Shown here piece by piece: positions 1 to 9,439 of a DNA stretch of 64,000 nucleotides. A model generated the notes under the pieces. That model worked only from the letters and a program-made list of their open reading frames with translations, did not search any database and was not told the origin of the DNA. Each line of letters starts with the position of its first letter. Within the stretch, counting starts at the first letter, position 1. The stretch comes from Roseihalotalea indica. Its GTDB lineage: Bacteria; Bacteroidota; Bacteroidia; Cytophagales; Cyclobacteriaceae. The DNA lies in NCBI RefSeq assembly GCF_022458895.1, contig NZ_JAINFL010000002.1, forward strand, positions 1,116,001-1,180,000, in the 5' to 3' direction. A program made the position numbers and the translations under genes.

Positions 1-1308
1 GATGATGATTACCGCTGGGGGAATTTCTATTCGGCTTCGGGAGCCTGGCGGATTAGCAGCGAGCCTTTTTTCAATGTGCCGTTTGTTGATGATTTGAAAC
101 TTCGGGGTGGCTGGGGGCAAGCAGGTAACGATCAGGCAGCGGTTGGAGCTTATGCATTTCTTTCCCGGGTGAATGGTGGGGCTTCTTCCTACCGTTGGGG
201 TTCAGGCAATGGAAACCCAATTGGTAACCTGAGTTTAGGTGCAACTGTAGCTGACTTCCCCAACCCGGCTCTTTCCTGGGAAGTGGCTACGACAACCTAT
301 GCTGGTTTTGATGCCCTGTTGCTGAACAATAAGCTGAACGTAACTTTCGAGTGGTACGATCGGATTACCAGTGGTATTCTGCAAAGCGTCAACCTGCCCT
401 ATTCCGTAGGGACGAATAACCCGCTTTTCAATATTGGCGAGTTGAGAAACCGCGGTATTGATCTGTTAGTGGGCTATAATGACCGGGTAGGCGAGTTTAG
501 CTACGGAATCTCCGGAAACATCAGTTTTCTGCACAATGAGGTGACTAAACTCTATTTGGGTCAACCGTTATCTACCGAGTTTGGGCGAGTGGAGGAAGGC
601 CGTTCTATCGGGCACCTGTGGGGTTACCAGCTGGGCGGAATCTTCCAAAGCCAGCAGGAAATTGATCAATTCTTTTCTGAGTATGAAGACGCAAATGTTG
701 GCAATACAGATTTTGTGGAGCCGGGAGATATGTACTTCCAGGATGTGCAGGGCAACCCTACCGAAGAAGAGCCTTTCTACAGCAAGACACCGGATGGCGT
801 CATCAACAGCTTTGATCAAACCGAAATCGGAAACACCATTCCTGGCTATACTTATGGACTTAATCTGAATGTAGGTTGGAAAGGATTGGACCTGACGGTA
901 AGTTTTTACGGCGAGGGCGATGTAGAAAAGTATAATGATGTGCGCAGAAGATTTGAGGGTATGTCGGGTGCCGGAACCAACTACTTTGCTTCTACCCTGA
1001 ACCGTTGGACTCCTCAAAACACTAATACTGATATGCCGCGGGCGGTGATTGGCGACCCTGCCGGGAACAACCGGTTTTCTACTCGTTGGGTAGAAAGTGC
1101 TGCTTTTTTCCGACTTAACAACTGGCAGCTAGGCTATACGTTACCGGCTTCGGTACTGGACGCGCTGAATAATACGGTAAAGTCACTGCGAATATATGTA
1201 GGTGGTCAGAATAATCTTTACCTGTATAGCTGGTCCGGCATCGACCCGGTGAATGATGAGTTCCCTTTACCCAGAGCCATAAACGCTGGTTTGAATATTC
1301 GCTTTTAA
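1..1308 (+). CDS. SusC/RagA-family TonB-linked outer membrane protein, C-terminal part
   Basis: The frame is open from the first base, so the gene begins upstream of the window and only the last 435 codons are present. The visible part is the end of a TonB-dependent beta-barrel: an early segment with W-R-I-S and L-K-L-R-G-G-W-G, then many short alternating aromatic strands, G-Y-T-Y-G-L-N-L-N, and a terminal strand ending in an aromatic residue (I-R-F). In SusC proteins the barrel imports oligosaccharides handed over by the SusD lid. The SusD gene follows 15 bp downstream, which confirms the pair. The plug domain and any carboxypeptidase-like N-terminal domain lie outside the window, so the substrate cannot be inferred from this fragment; the GH30 gene downstream is the only hint. 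Confidence 0.95.
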   Translation, partial: DDDYRWGNFYSASGAWRISSEPFFNVPFVDDLKLRGGWGQAGNDQAAVGAYAFLSRVNGGASSYRWGSGNGNPIGNLSLGATVADFPNPALSWEVATTTYAGFDALLLNNKLNVTFEWYDRITSGILQSVNLPYSVGTNNPLFNIGELRNRGIDLLVGYNDRVGEFSYGISGNISFLHNEVTKLYLGQPLSTEFGRVEEGRSIGHLWGYQLGGIFQSQQEIDQFFSEYEDANVGNTDFVEPGDMYFQDVQGNPTEEEPFYSKTPDGVINSFDQTEIGNTIPGYTYGLNLNVGWKGLDLTVSFYGEGDVEKYNDVRRRFEGMSGAGTNYFASTLNRWTPQNTNTDMPRAVIGDPAGNNRFSTRWVESAAFFRLNNWQLGYTLPASVLDALNNTVKSLRIYVGGQNNLYLYSWSGIDPVNDEFPLPRAINAGLNIRF

Positions 1309-1323
1309 AAAATCTTCACAACG

Positions 1324-2907
1324 ATGAAACTATATATAAAAACTTTTCTGATAGCCCTGGTTGTCACTTTTGTAAGCTGTGATCCTGACTTGGTGGATGA
1401 TCCGCCGTTAGGGGCTACCGAGCAAACCTACTTTTCTAATGCGAACGAGTTTCGCTCTCAGCTAACCAGTGTATACGCGGCCATTTATGATGATTACCAC
1501 TTCGCGGCTCCATCCTTCACCTTTAATGGCTGGGTAACTGCCACCTGGCTGCTTCCGGGCGATGATCTGACAGAAACCAATGCCGCCCGTACACCAGAAG
1601 AGCTATTCGATGGTGGATTAAATCCCACCAACGGGCGCATCGGGTTTGTATTCTCTTCCGCCTACAAAATGATCGGCCGGGCCAACGTAACCATAGAAAA
1701 AGTAAGAACGGTTGATTTCTCTACTTACGATGGTGCCGAAGAGATCGCTCGTATGGAAGGAGAGGCATTGTTCCTGCGAGCGTATGCCTATTATAAGCTT
1801 TTCAATGTGTTTGGCTCCGTACCCATTGTTACCAAACGCTTGCAGTCCGAAGAAGAAACTAACACTCCTAAAAGTCCGGCGGTTGAAGTGCTCACCCAGG
1901 CCATTAACGATGCCCGAGAGGCCATTGAAAGTGTACCGGAAAGCTGGGAAGACAATTATCTAGGGCGCATTACTAAAAATGCCGCGCGGGGCTTATTAGC
2001 AAAAGCTCTGGTTTTCCGGGCTAACTATACTGGCGATGCGGCCGATTATCAGGAAGCTCTGACGGTGTTCAATAGTATTACGGCCAACCTGGTACCCGAT
2101 TATGTTGATAACTTTAGCTCTTATACCGAAAATAATGCCGAGTCACTGTTTGAGGTGCAGGCGGCGGTACCGAGTAGCGGTAATAACAATTTGTCGCTTC
2201 ATAATGATGGTGCCTGGCGCGGAGTGGAAAATATGAGCGTTTACCGGGGTTATATGATGGAGTTTGGCGGTCGGGGTGATTTTAACGATGCTTCTGCTAC
2301 TAAATTTTTAATTACCAATAAGCTGCTCAGTGGTTTTGGCGAAGATCCTCGTATTGGCGTATTCTTAGACCCTGATGATGGGTTTGAAGGGCGTATTTTT
2401 CAAAAGTATAACAAACCGGATAGTGTCAATGTGCTTACGAACTTTAATGGTGGTTCGGTCAATAATGAGCGTGTTTTGCGTTATGCCGACCTTAAGCTAA
2501 TGGCTGCCGAAGCGGCCTTAAAAACGGGTGATCTGACTAATGCAATTATGCATCTTAATGATGTGCGCACCCGCGCCCGGGAATGGGGACTCAATTCTGG
2601 CTATGGCGATGGAGTGATCCCGGCTAACTATTCTACCGCTGAGAGTGACCCGAATACCATTATGCAATGGATCATGGACGAACGGTTTGTAGAACTGGCG
2701 GGTGAAGGCCAACGCTGGTGGGACTTAAAACGCTGGCACGCTGCTGGTGACCTAGATCTGGCCGGTTGGGATGGTAGTGATGACGATTTCAGTACGAACC
2801 TGGCCTCCCCCGTACAGTTTGATGTCAGCAAACACCTGCTTTTCCCTCTGCCGCAGGCTGAAATTGAGCGTAACAGTGCTATTACTGATAACAATCCAGG
2901 GTACTAA
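1324..2907 (+). CDS. SusD/RagB-family nutrient-binding outer membrane lipoprotein
   Basis: 527 residues, beginning with a lipoprotein signal peptide whose lipobox cysteine is residue 20 (T-F-V-S-C). The helical SusD fold is indicated by an N-terminal segment on L-G-A-T-E-Q-T-Y-F, the F-L-R-A-Y-A-Y-Y-K-L-F-N-V-F-G helix near residue 155, and the C-terminal block with D-E-R-F-V-E-L-A-G-E-G-Q-R-W-W-D-L-K-R near 440, followed by F-P-L-P and N-P-G-Y at the end; all are hallmarks of SusD/RagB. The protein sits on the cell surface and forms a lidded importer with the SusC barrel encoded just upstream. It starts 15 bp after the SusC stop, so the two are cotranscribed, and a strong terminator follows at 2919. 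Confidence 0.95.
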   Translation: MKLYIKTFLIALVVTFVSCDPDLVDDPPLGATEQTYFSNANEFRSQLTSVYAAIYDDYHFAAPSFTFNGWVTATWLLPGDDLTETNAARTPEELFDGGLNPTNGRIGFVFSSAYKMIGRANVTIEKVRTVDFSTYDGAEEIARMEGEALFLRAYAYYKLFNVFGSVPIVTKRLQSEEETNTPKSPAVEVLTQAINDAREAIESVPESWEDNYLGRITKNAARGLLAKALVFRANYTGDAADYQEALTVFNSITANLVPDYVDNFSSYTENNAESLFEVQAAVPSSGNNNLSLHNDGAWRGVENMSVYRGYMMEFGGRGDFNDASATKFLITNKLLSGFGEDPRIGVFLDPDDGFEGRIFQKYNKPDSVNVLTNFNGGSVNNERVLRYADLKLMAAEAALKTGDLTNAIMHLNDVRTRAREWGLNSGYGDGVIPANYSTAESDPNTIMQWIMDERFVELAGEGQRWWDLKRWHAAGDLDLAGWDGSDDDFSTNLASPVQFDVSKHLLFPLPQAEIERNSAITDNNPGY

Positions 2908-2918
2908 TCTATCCTAGC

Positions 2919-2953
2919 GTGAAGGCTGATCAGCACCAGCCTTCACTTTTTTT
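2919..2953 (+). terminator. Rho-independent terminator after SusCD
   Basis: A perfect 10-bp stem GTGAAGGCTG / CAGCCTTCAC (2919-2928 and 2937-2946) with an 8-nt loop is followed directly by seven T. It separates the SusCD transcript from the GH30 gene, so the latter probably has its own promoter or is reached by read-through. Confidence 0.85.
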
Positions 2954-3000
2954 ATTGAAAAACGCTGCCTGCCTGGGTAGCTATCTACTTTTTGCTTGGT

Positions 3001-4683
3001 GTGAAAATAATCTTTTTCATGTTCATCTTACTATTTGCATTTCTGCTGCTCAACTGTGAAAAGAGCGAACCGGAAAATATGCCGCCGCTTATCCAGCAGG
3101 TGAATCAGGAAATGCTTTCGGTCGATCCTTTTACCTTCCGGTTCAGTGTTTCGGCTACCGATCAGGAGCTTGATCCGCTTACGTATTTCTGGGATGCGGG
3201 CGACGGAAATTTTGTGGAAGGAGAACAAGCAGAGGAGTTCACCTTTACTGATAATCAATCTGTAGAAGTCATCGTGAAGGTACTAGACGGAACAGGCAAC
3301 GAGGCAATAGAGTCCATTACTATCAATACCGAATTAGTTAGAGCGGGTGTTGATCTTGCAGTGACCTATCAGGAAATGGAAGGCTTTGGCGGATTTGGTG
3401 CTCAGGATTTTCCCTGGACTGACGGGCCCTTTACCAGCGAACGCTTCGTTAGCGATCTGGTAGACGATCTGGGTATTACCATTCTACGCGATGAGGTGCC
3501 GACCAATTTTGAAATTGAAAATGATAACAATGATCCAGGCACCATCGCTCTTGAGCAGTTCAACATCAGCGAAGATCACTCTGGTCACCACCGTCATCTT
3601 GGAACGCGCCTGCAATATTTTCGCGATATCAAAGCGGCTAACCCTGACATAAAATTTGTTGCTTCAGTGTGGAGCCCGCCTCCCTGGATGAAAGCTAATA
3701 AGGCCGTAGACAATGGCACCGATGAAAACTCCGCCCCGGCTTATAACCCAACTCCCGACAGCAATGCCAATCAATTGCTGAAGGAAAACTACGAGGAGTT
3801 TGCCGAGATGTGCGTAGCCTACATAAAAATTCTAAAGAAGGAATGCGACATTGACCTCTACGCTTTTAGCATTCAAAATGAGCCGCGTTTCTCGCAGTCG
3901 TATCAATCGTGCCTGTACAATGGTGAAGCTTTACGCGATTTGCTCAAGGTCGTGGGGAAGCGATTTGAGAATGAAGGAATTGATACCAAACTGTTTGTGC
4001 CCGAGGATGTTGGCCATTACGATGGTATCAAAAGCCTGGTAGACCCGATTCTACAAGATGCCGAAGCTAGGCAGTACGTAGATATTCTCGCCGTACATGG
4101 TTACGCCTTTGACGGGGTAACGGCCGGTTCGCAGGATGCTGCCACCTGGCAAGCGATGTATGATTGGGGTAAACCGTATGATATTCCCCTCTGGATGACC
4201 GAAACCTCAGGCTTTGAAAACACCATGACGGGGGCGGTTGATCTGGCCAAAGCCATGTACACTGCCATCACCTACGGCAACGTTTCCGCCTGGCTATTCT
4301 GGACCATCAGCGGAAGCAACCAACTGGATGCTTATAACCTGATGACGGCATCCGGCGAGAAAAGCAAGCGATACTACGTGTCTAAAAACTTCTATCGCTA
4401 CGTGCGGCCCGGTGCGCTGAGAGCACAAGGAACCGTAGAAAAAGATAGTATCCTCATTCTGCCTTTTAAGCACCCTTCAGAAAATACGGCAACTGTCGTG
4501 CTCATCAATACAGCGAACCAGGATCAGGCGATGGAGATGGACCTGGAAGGCTTGCCGGAACAGATGGTGTTATACCGCACTTCCGAAAATGAAAACTGCG
4601 AACAGGTGGCTGAGGTGTCCCCCGACAACAATCGGTTTATCCTGAAAGCCAATAGTGTTATTACCCTGTACGGGAATTACTGA
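3001..4683 (+). CDS. Glycoside hydrolase family 30-like lipoprotein with N-terminal PKD-like domain
   Basis: With the GTG start chosen at 3001 the protein has 560 residues; a TTG at 2992 and ATG at 3019 are alternatives. A lipoprotein signal ends at Cys19 (L-L-L-N-C). Residues about 28-115 form a PKD/cadherin-like domain (D-P-L-T-Y-F-W-D-A-G-D-G). The catalytic barrel begins with the GH30 signature G-F-G-G-F-G and includes W-S-P-P-P-W-M-K, I-Q-N-E-P (acid/base Glu about 294) and W-M-T-E-T-S-G (nucleophile Glu about 401), then a C-terminal beta domain. GH30 enzymes retain configuration and include xylanases, glucosylceramidases and beta-1,6-glucanases; the subfamily cannot be settled by eye. 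Its position beside SusCD and a YdjC-like deacetylase supports a surface or periplasmic role in glycan breakdown. Confidence 0.85.
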   Translation: MKIIFFMFILLFAFLLLNCEKSEPENMPPLIQQVNQEMLSVDPFTFRFSVSATDQELDPLTYFWDAGDGNFVEGEQAEEFTFTDNQSVEVIVKVLDGTGNEAIESITINTELVRAGVDLAVTYQEMEGFGGFGAQDFPWTDGPFTSERFVSDLVDDLGITILRDEVPTNFEIENDNNDPGTIALEQFNISEDHSGHHRHLGTRLQYFRDIKAANPDIKFVASVWSPPPWMKANKAVDNGTDENSAPAYNPTPDSNANQLLKENYEEFAEMCVAYIKILKKECDIDLYAFSIQNEPRFSQSYQSCLYNGEALRDLLKVVGKRFENEGIDTKLFVPEDVGHYDGIKSLVDPILQDAEARQYVDILAVHGYAFDGVTAGSQDAATWQAMYDWGKPYDIPLWMTETSGFENTMTGAVDLAKAMYTAITYGNVSAWLFWTISGSNQLDAYNLMTASGEKSKRYYVSKNFYRYVRPGALRAQGTVEKDSILILPFKHPSENTATVVLINTANQDQAMEMDLEGLPEQMVLYRTSENENCEQVAEVSPDNNRFILKANSVITLYGNY

Positions 4684-4726
4684 GGGTTTTGCTAACTTCC
4701 ACCATTCAATTTTTACTACTCATCTT

Positions 4727-5584
4727 ATGCCTACTACTTGGTTCAAATATTTGTTCAGCGTCCTTTTTCTGCTAATCAGCCTATTTAGTCAGGCGCAGTC
4801 AACCCGCTTGATTATCCGCAGCGATGATATGGGTTTTTCTCATGCCGCCAATCAGGCTATCATTGAAACCTGTGAGCAAGGAATTACTACCTCTATAGAA
4901 ATAATGGTGCCCACTCCCTGGTTTCCCGAGGCCGTAAAAATGCTCCGCGAGCATCCCGATCTGGACGTAGGTGTTCACCTGACCCTGACCAGCGAATGGG
5001 AAAATGTTAAATGGAAACCTCTTACCCATGCTCCTAGCCTGACCGATGAACGAGGTTACTTCTATCCGATGATCTGGCCCAATGATAATTACGGTAAAGA
5101 TCAGGCTCTTCAGCCTCAGAACTGGAAGCTGGAAGAAATAGAACGGGAGTTGCGAGCACAGATTGAAATGGCCAAGCGGGAAATTCCGGCACTCAGCCAC
5201 GTAAGCGGTCACATGGGCTGTAATAGAATGGATGATCGGGTAGATGCCCTGGTGAATAAATTAGCTAAAGAGTATGGCCTGGATATTTCTCTTGAAGCTT
5301 TAGAAGTGCAGCGCGCCAGTTATAAAGGACCAAAAGCCACCAAAGAAGAAAAAATAAGCAGCTTCATTGCCATGCTAGAAAGTCTTTCACCGGGCACGTA
5401 TCTGTTTGTAGACCACCCTGCTTACGATGTGCCCGAGGTTCAGGCGGTCTATCATATAGGATATACAGATGTGGCGTCCGACCGGCAGGGAGTTACTGAT
5501 TTGCTCACGAGTGATGAGGTGAAAGAAGCGGTTAAGCGACTAAATATTCAATTGGTAAGCTACGCTGATTTAGCAGATAAATGA
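4727..5584 (+). CDS. YdjC/ChbG-family carbohydrate deacetylase-like protein, secreted
   Basis: 285 residues from the ATG at 4727. An upstream in-frame start at 4655 would overlap the GH30 gene and precede the obvious signal peptide (F-K-Y-L-F-S-V-L-F-L-L, cleavage after S-Q-A-Q). The mature part begins with L-I-I-R-S-D-D-M-G-F, the metal-binding Asp pair of the YdjC/ChbG fold, followed by D-V-G-V-H-L-T-L and S-H-V-S-G-H-M-G, which supply the histidines. Family members remove N-acetyl groups from oligosaccharides such as chitobiose. It lies 43 bp after the GH30 gene and is probably cotranscribed with it, so it may deacetylate the same glycan; the actual substrate is unknown. A terminator follows at 5634. 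Confidence 0.82.
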   Translation: MPTTWFKYLFSVLFLLISLFSQAQSTRLIIRSDDMGFSHAANQAIIETCEQGITTSIEIMVPTPWFPEAVKMLREHPDLDVGVHLTLTSEWENVKWKPLTHAPSLTDERGYFYPMIWPNDNYGKDQALQPQNWKLEEIERELRAQIEMAKREIPALSHVSGHMGCNRMDDRVDALVNKLAKEYGLDISLEALEVQRASYKGPKATKEEKISSFIAMLESLSPGTYLFVDHPAYDVPEVQAVYHIGYTDVASDRQGVTDLLTSDEVKEAVKRLNIQLVSYADLADK

Positions 5585-5633
5585 GAATTTTAAGAATAGC
5601 AGAGTTAGTAAGAAAATAGCACTTTTGTGGGAG

Positions 5634-5656
5634 GATGTCAGAAAGGCATCTTTTTT
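5634..5656 (+). terminator. Probable terminator after the deacetylase gene
   Basis: A six-pair stem GATGTC / GGCATC (one G-U pair) with loop AGAAA is followed by six T. It lies 50 bp after the YdjC-like gene and 40 bp before the collagen-like lipoprotein gene. Confidence 0.6.
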
Positions 5657-5695
5657 GTATTAATCTTCAGTAGAATAATATAAAACATTAACCCC

Positions 5696-6286
5696 ATGAA
5701 AACCTACACTTTAATAACCTGCGTTGCCGCCGCACTTTTGCTGGCTGGCTGTTACACTGAAGAAGTACCTGGCCCTCAAGGCCCCCGTGGTCCTCAGGGA
5801 CCCGAAGGCCCTCCCGGCCCTCAAACCATTGCTTCAATTTACGAGTATAACTTCGATCTTGATGCAAATAATGACTGGCAAGCTGTATTTGGCTTTCCGG
5901 TCGAAGATATAATTTATCAGGAAGATATGGTGCTGGTTTATCTGCTGTGGGAGCAGGTAGAACTGGATAATGGTGAGCTTCAAGACGTTTGGCAACTCAT
6001 GCCGGTCAGTTTCTTTACCGATGCTGGTTTGCTACAAATGACCTATGATTTTACGGTTAACGATGTAAAAATCTTTGCCGCTGCTGGTTTCCCGCTAGAC
6101 CCAACCCGAGATGCCTATATTGACGAATGGGCTCGTATCGTAGTGATTCCGGCTGATTTTTCTCCGAATGCCCGGATGGAAATTAATTACGAGGATTATA
6201 ATGAAGTGCAGGAAATATTCGGGTTGCCGGAGATGCCTGCTCATGAAAACTTATCTGAACGAATAAGAATTAAACAAGATTCTTAA
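5696..6286 (+). CDS. Lipoprotein with short collagen-like Gly-X-Y repeat
   Basis: 196 residues. A signal peptide ends in L-L-A-G-C with the lipidated Cys at position 19. Residues 26-43 are six collagen-type triplets (GPQ GPR GPQ GPE GPP GPQ), enough to suggest a short triple helix that could trimerise the protein. The rest (about 45-196) is a mixed alpha/beta domain rich in acidic and aromatic residues with no motif I recognise. Small lipoproteins of this plan (lipid anchor, brief collagen stalk, globular head) are common in Bacteroidota, but their role is not established. It stands alone, between terminators at 5634 and 6307. Confidence 0.85.
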   Translation: MKTYTLITCVAAALLLAGCYTEEVPGPQGPRGPQGPEGPPGPQTIASIYEYNFDLDANNDWQAVFGFPVEDIIYQEDMVLVYLLWEQVELDNGELQDVWQLMPVSFFTDAGLLQMTYDFTVNDVKIFAAAGFPLDPTRDAYIDEWARIVVIPADFSPNARMEINYEDYNEVQEIFGLPEMPAHENLSERIRIKQDS

Positions 6287-6306
6287 GTTTTTATGCACAC
6301 TATAGT

Positions 6307-6340
6307 AAAGGAGCTACTTCATCAAGTAGCTCCTTTTTAT
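6307..6340. terminator. Terminator between converging genes
   Basis: A perfect 13-bp stem (6307-6319 with 6324-6336; core GGAGCTACTT / AAGTAGCTCC) with a 4-nt loop CATC ends in a T-rich tail on the plus strand and a short A-rich 5' side. It lies between the plus-strand lipoprotein gene and the end of the minus-strand trpB-like gene and could serve both. Confidence 0.85.
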
Positions 6341-6341
6341 T

Positions 6342-7733
6342 TTACTGAGCAATTTCAGGGGTATCGATTTGAGAAATCGCGGCTTGAATTTCCTCATCGG
6401 TGAGTTGGTGCTCCTGTAGTTTACCGGAAAGATAATTTTCGTAAGCCGCCATATCAAAGTTGCCGTGGCCGCAGAGGTTAAACAGAATCGTTTTAGCGGT
6501 TCCTTCTTCCTTAGCTTGTTGCGCTTCGGCAATTACGGTAGCAATAGCATGGTTGGCCTCGGGCGCAGGAATAATTCCTTCGGCTCGGGCAAACTGAATT
6601 CCTGCTTCAAAGCACTCCAATTGATGATGGGCTCGGGCTTCAATCAGCTTATCTTTTAATAACTGGCTCACAATAACTCCGGCACCGTGGTAACGCAGTC
6701 CGCCCGCATGGATGGGGGCCGGTACAAAATTATGGCCTAGCGTATACATGGGTAACAGCGGAGTCATACCCACCGTATCACCAAAGTCGTAGCGGAAAAC
6801 TCCTTTCGTTAGTTTCGGGCAGGAAGATGGCTCACTGGCGATGAAGCGAATATTTTTTCCTTCCTCTAAATTGTACCGTAGAAATGGAAAAGCAATTCCC
6901 GCAAAGTTAGACCCACCGCCAAAAGGAGCTACCACCACATCAGGAAAATCACCTGCTTTCTCAAGCTGAGCGATGCACTCCTGCCCAATAACGGTTTGAT
7001 GCAGCAGTACGTGGTTCAGCACGCTACCCAGAGAATACTTGGTCTGCTCATCGGTGGCGGCTCGTTCTACTGCTTCGGAGATAGCAATGCCCAGGCTGCC
7101 CGGTGAGTCAGGATTGGCTGCCAGGATTTTACGTCCGGCTTCGGTTTGGTCGCTGGGAGATGCAATGACATTCGCTCCCCAGGTGTTCATCATCAGCTTA
7201 CGGTAAGGCTTCTGGTGATAGCTTATCTTCACCATATATACCTCACAGTCAATACCAAAGTGTTGGCAGGCAAAGCTTAGTGCACTACCCCACTGGCCGG
7301 CTCCGGTTTCAGTAGTAATGCGCTTTACACCTTCCTGTTTATTATAGTAGGCCTGAGGAATAGCGGTGTTTGGCTTATGCGACCCGGAGGGGCTCACGCC
7401 TTCGTACTTGTAATATATCTTGGCCGGAGTATCCAGCACTTTTTCTAATCCGTAGGCCCTATATAAAGGTGTTGGCCGCCAAAGCTTATACAAATGTCGA
7501 ACCTCATCGGGAATGGTGATCCATTTATCAGAAGAAACTTCCTGCTGAATCAGGCCCATCGGGAACAATGGTGCCAAGGCATCAGGACCAATGGGCTCGT
7601 GGGTTTGGGGATTAAGAGGTGGAAGTGGTTTATTCGGCATATCAGCCGTAATGTTGTACCACTTTTCGGGCATCTCCTGCTCAGATAGCAGAATTTTTCT
7701 TTGTTTGGTCATGTAGTTCAGGAATTTAGCCAT
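6342..7733 (-). CDS. Tryptophan synthase beta chain type 2 (TrpB2-like, PLP enzyme)
   Basis: 463 residues, longer than TrpB1 (about 400) and typical of TrpB2. An internal Met at 7712 (before K-Q-R-K-I-L-L) is a plausible alternative start. TrpB2 features are the N-terminal K-W-Y-N-I, the W-R-P-T-P-L substrate loop, S-G-S-H-K-P-N-T with the PLP lysine at residue 120, [10 protein letters not shown] and the phosphate-binding G-G-G-S-N. The family catalyses the PLP-dependent beta-replacement of serine with indole to tryptophan; TrpB2 can work without TrpA and in some organisms scavenges indole or makes other amino acids. No other trp gene is in the window, so it is an orphan copy. Confidence 0.92.
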   Translation of the reverse strand: MAKFLNYMTKQRKILLSEQEMPEKWYNITADMPNKPLPPLNPQTHEPIGPDALAPLFPMGLIQQEVSSDKWITIPDEVRHLYKLWRPTPLYRAYGLEKVLDTPAKIYYKYEGVSPSGSHKPNTAIPQAYYNKQEGVKRITTETGAGQWGSALSFACQHFGIDCEVYMVKISYHQKPYRKLMMNTWGANVIASPSDQTEAGRKILAANPDSPGSLGIAISEAVERAATDEQTKYSLGSVLNHVLLHQTVIGQECIAQLEKAGDFPDVVVAPFGGGSNFAGIAFPFLRYNLEEGKNIRFIASEPSSCPKLTKGVFRYDFGDTVGMTPLLPMYTLGHNFVPAPIHAGGLRYHGAGVIVSQLLKDKLIEARAHHQLECFEAGIQFARAEGIIPAPEANHAIATVIAEAQQAKEEGTAKTILFNLCGHGNFDMAAYENYLSGKLQEHQLTDEEIQAAISQIDTPEIAQ

Positions 7734-7766
7734 AAGATTCAGAATTCCTAAAATACAAAGTTTGGT

Positions 7767-9119
7767 TTACAGAAAATAGAAAGTAGAGGCTATTTTAAGC
7801 AGAGAGTCTTGGTGAAATGCCATGACCATGTCATACATGAGGTCGGCATTATTGGCCGCCAAAAGCACGCAAAACAAAATTGCCCAGATGAAGGGAGTAG
7901 AAGGGTAACGCTCAAAGAAGCGAATGCTCCGAAGCGCATATGCCCCTAAACCAAATAAGATGGCTGTCCAATGGGCTGTATACAGCATAAGATCATCGCC
8001 ATATAAGAAGTGGAGTGTAAAGTGAAATAGCAGAATGAGCGAAAACACCTTGATAAAAGTAAGCTGATATAACTGATACTTAATAATAATGTGTAACCCC
8101 ATTCCTATCAGGGTTAACCATAACAATACTGTAATTGATCCTACTAAAGAGTAACTGAGCAATGAAGAGTTTCGGAAAGACAGCAGTTCAATACCTTCTC
8201 GCAGCGAATGATCTACCAGAGAAGAGAAAGGAGCAACTACATTAAAGACAAAAAAGTGCTCTGCAAGGTCAATGACCCGATGTATCCCCTCAGAAAAGGA
8301 AGAGGGGATAAACATAAAGTGATGTTCTTCGTCAACCCGGTGCAGGAACGTGAATATCCATAGATCATAGATTAGCTTTTGTACTATCGAGAGGGCGACC
8401 GTAACCCCACCAGTGAGTGTGCAGTATTGAATAAATTTTGAGCGTTGCTCCCACACTTGTTGAATTCGGCCGGAGAAGACAAAGAAAAAGGTTGCTAAAA
8501 CGGCGGGCACTACATTCGTAATAGTAATACCCAACAGGTAGGCTGTAATAAGAGCCCAGTATTGTATCTTCCATTTTTTAGCACCTGCAATAAGAAGTAA
8601 AATAACTCCTGTGCCTGAAAATATATAGGTATCCGGTAATACAGAAAACACCAGTTGCATGCTTGACAAGCCAAACATAACTGCAAAAACCACAGACCAC
8701 CGCAGGGGTAGTTTCATTAAAGTGAAGAAATAGAAAAGTAATCCAACATTTAATCCCCCAAATAAAGCGCAGAGAATACTGGCAGTTAATTGGGGCTGGT
8801 GAGTAAATGCGTTAATAACCTGCCCCAGTGGATTGAACATCATTACAAACGTAGGATGTAAATGGACTCGTTTATAATGGCTGGTAGTCTCGGTAAGGTT
8901 TTCTACTGCATATCGAGAGTCGGCCTGGAAAAACAGATCATTGTCATGAATGCCTGATGCTCTGTAACGATCAGAACTTAATATTAACAGACCAATGCTT
9001 AAGTATAGTGCAGCAAACCCAATACTCATACCAATGGCAATCCTACTAAACCTGGTAAGGGGTATTGATTGAGAAGGCTGACGTACTAAAATTTTCTCCA
9101 TCATGCTTATAAAAGACAA
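7767..9119 (-). CDS. Polytopic membrane protein, GT-C glycosyltransferase-like
   Basis: 450 residues with about ten to eleven hydrophobic segments after a short cytoplasmic N-terminus. The first large external loop carries D-N-D-L-F-F-Q-A-D and H-L-H-P-T-F; a later loop has S-V-L-P-D-T-Y. An early loop with acidic residues and a downstream P-E/D-x-Y motif recall lipid-linked-sugar-dependent GT-C transferases (families 39/83), but no diagnostic motif is secure, so the call is tentative. It is preceded by about 320 bp of very AT-rich sequence, has no close neighbour on its strand except trpB2 33 bp downstream, and its codon use is AT-richer than that of surrounding genes. Confidence 0.7.
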   Translation of the reverse strand: MSFISMMEKILVRQPSQSIPLTRFSRIAIGMSIGFAALYLSIGLLILSSDRYRASGIHDNDLFFQADSRYAVENLTETTSHYKRVHLHPTFVMMFNPLGQVINAFTHQPQLTASILCALFGGLNVGLLFYFFTLMKLPLRWSVVFAVMFGLSSMQLVFSVLPDTYIFSGTGVILLLIAGAKKWKIQYWALITAYLLGITITNVVPAVLATFFFVFSGRIQQVWEQRSKFIQYCTLTGGVTVALSIVQKLIYDLWIFTFLHRVDEEHHFMFIPSSFSEGIHRVIDLAEHFFVFNVVAPFSSLVDHSLREGIELLSFRNSSLLSYSLVGSITVLLWLTLIGMGLHIIIKYQLYQLTFIKVFSLILLFHFTLHFLYGDDLMLYTAHWTAILFGLGAYALRSIRFFERYPSTPFIWAILFCVLLAANNADLMYDMVMAFHQDSLLKIASTFYFL

Positions 9120-9439
9120 GTGGTATATAAAAATATATATTTAGTAAAACTATACGGAGTAAATATAATCAAATAATTACAAAAAAAATTTAAATAATTT
9201 ATTTTGCACAAAAAAATAGTTACTATTACTTATCATAGACCTCTTTTTTTATTATAAAAAACATCAGCACGTATTATATACGAAAAAAGCACAACCTACA
9301 GATTTAATTTATTGACTATTTATATTAAAAAACGGTGGAAAATTCACATATACTGCCTGATAGAGTATATAATGAAGAGTTAAGCTTTCTTATCAAGAAG
9401 AATTAAAATAGGTAATGGGAAAGTTTATTACGAGGCAAA
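9120..9439. other. AT-rich gene-free stretch
   Basis: About 320 bp of very AT-rich DNA with many A and T runs upstream of the minus-strand membrane-protein gene. I see no open frame of note, no repeat and no exact TAnnTTTG box. It probably contains the promoter of the membrane protein. Confidence 0.6.

Noticed and set aside
568..1017. 149-codon minus-strand frame inside the SusC gene
   Set aside because: It is antisense to a clear SusC barrel, has no signal or known motif, and its codon use is the mirror of the sense gene.
6342..7733. Classical TrpB1 with a trpA partner
   Set aside because: The length of 463 residues, the W-R-P-T-P-L context and no trp neighbours fit TrpB2 better.
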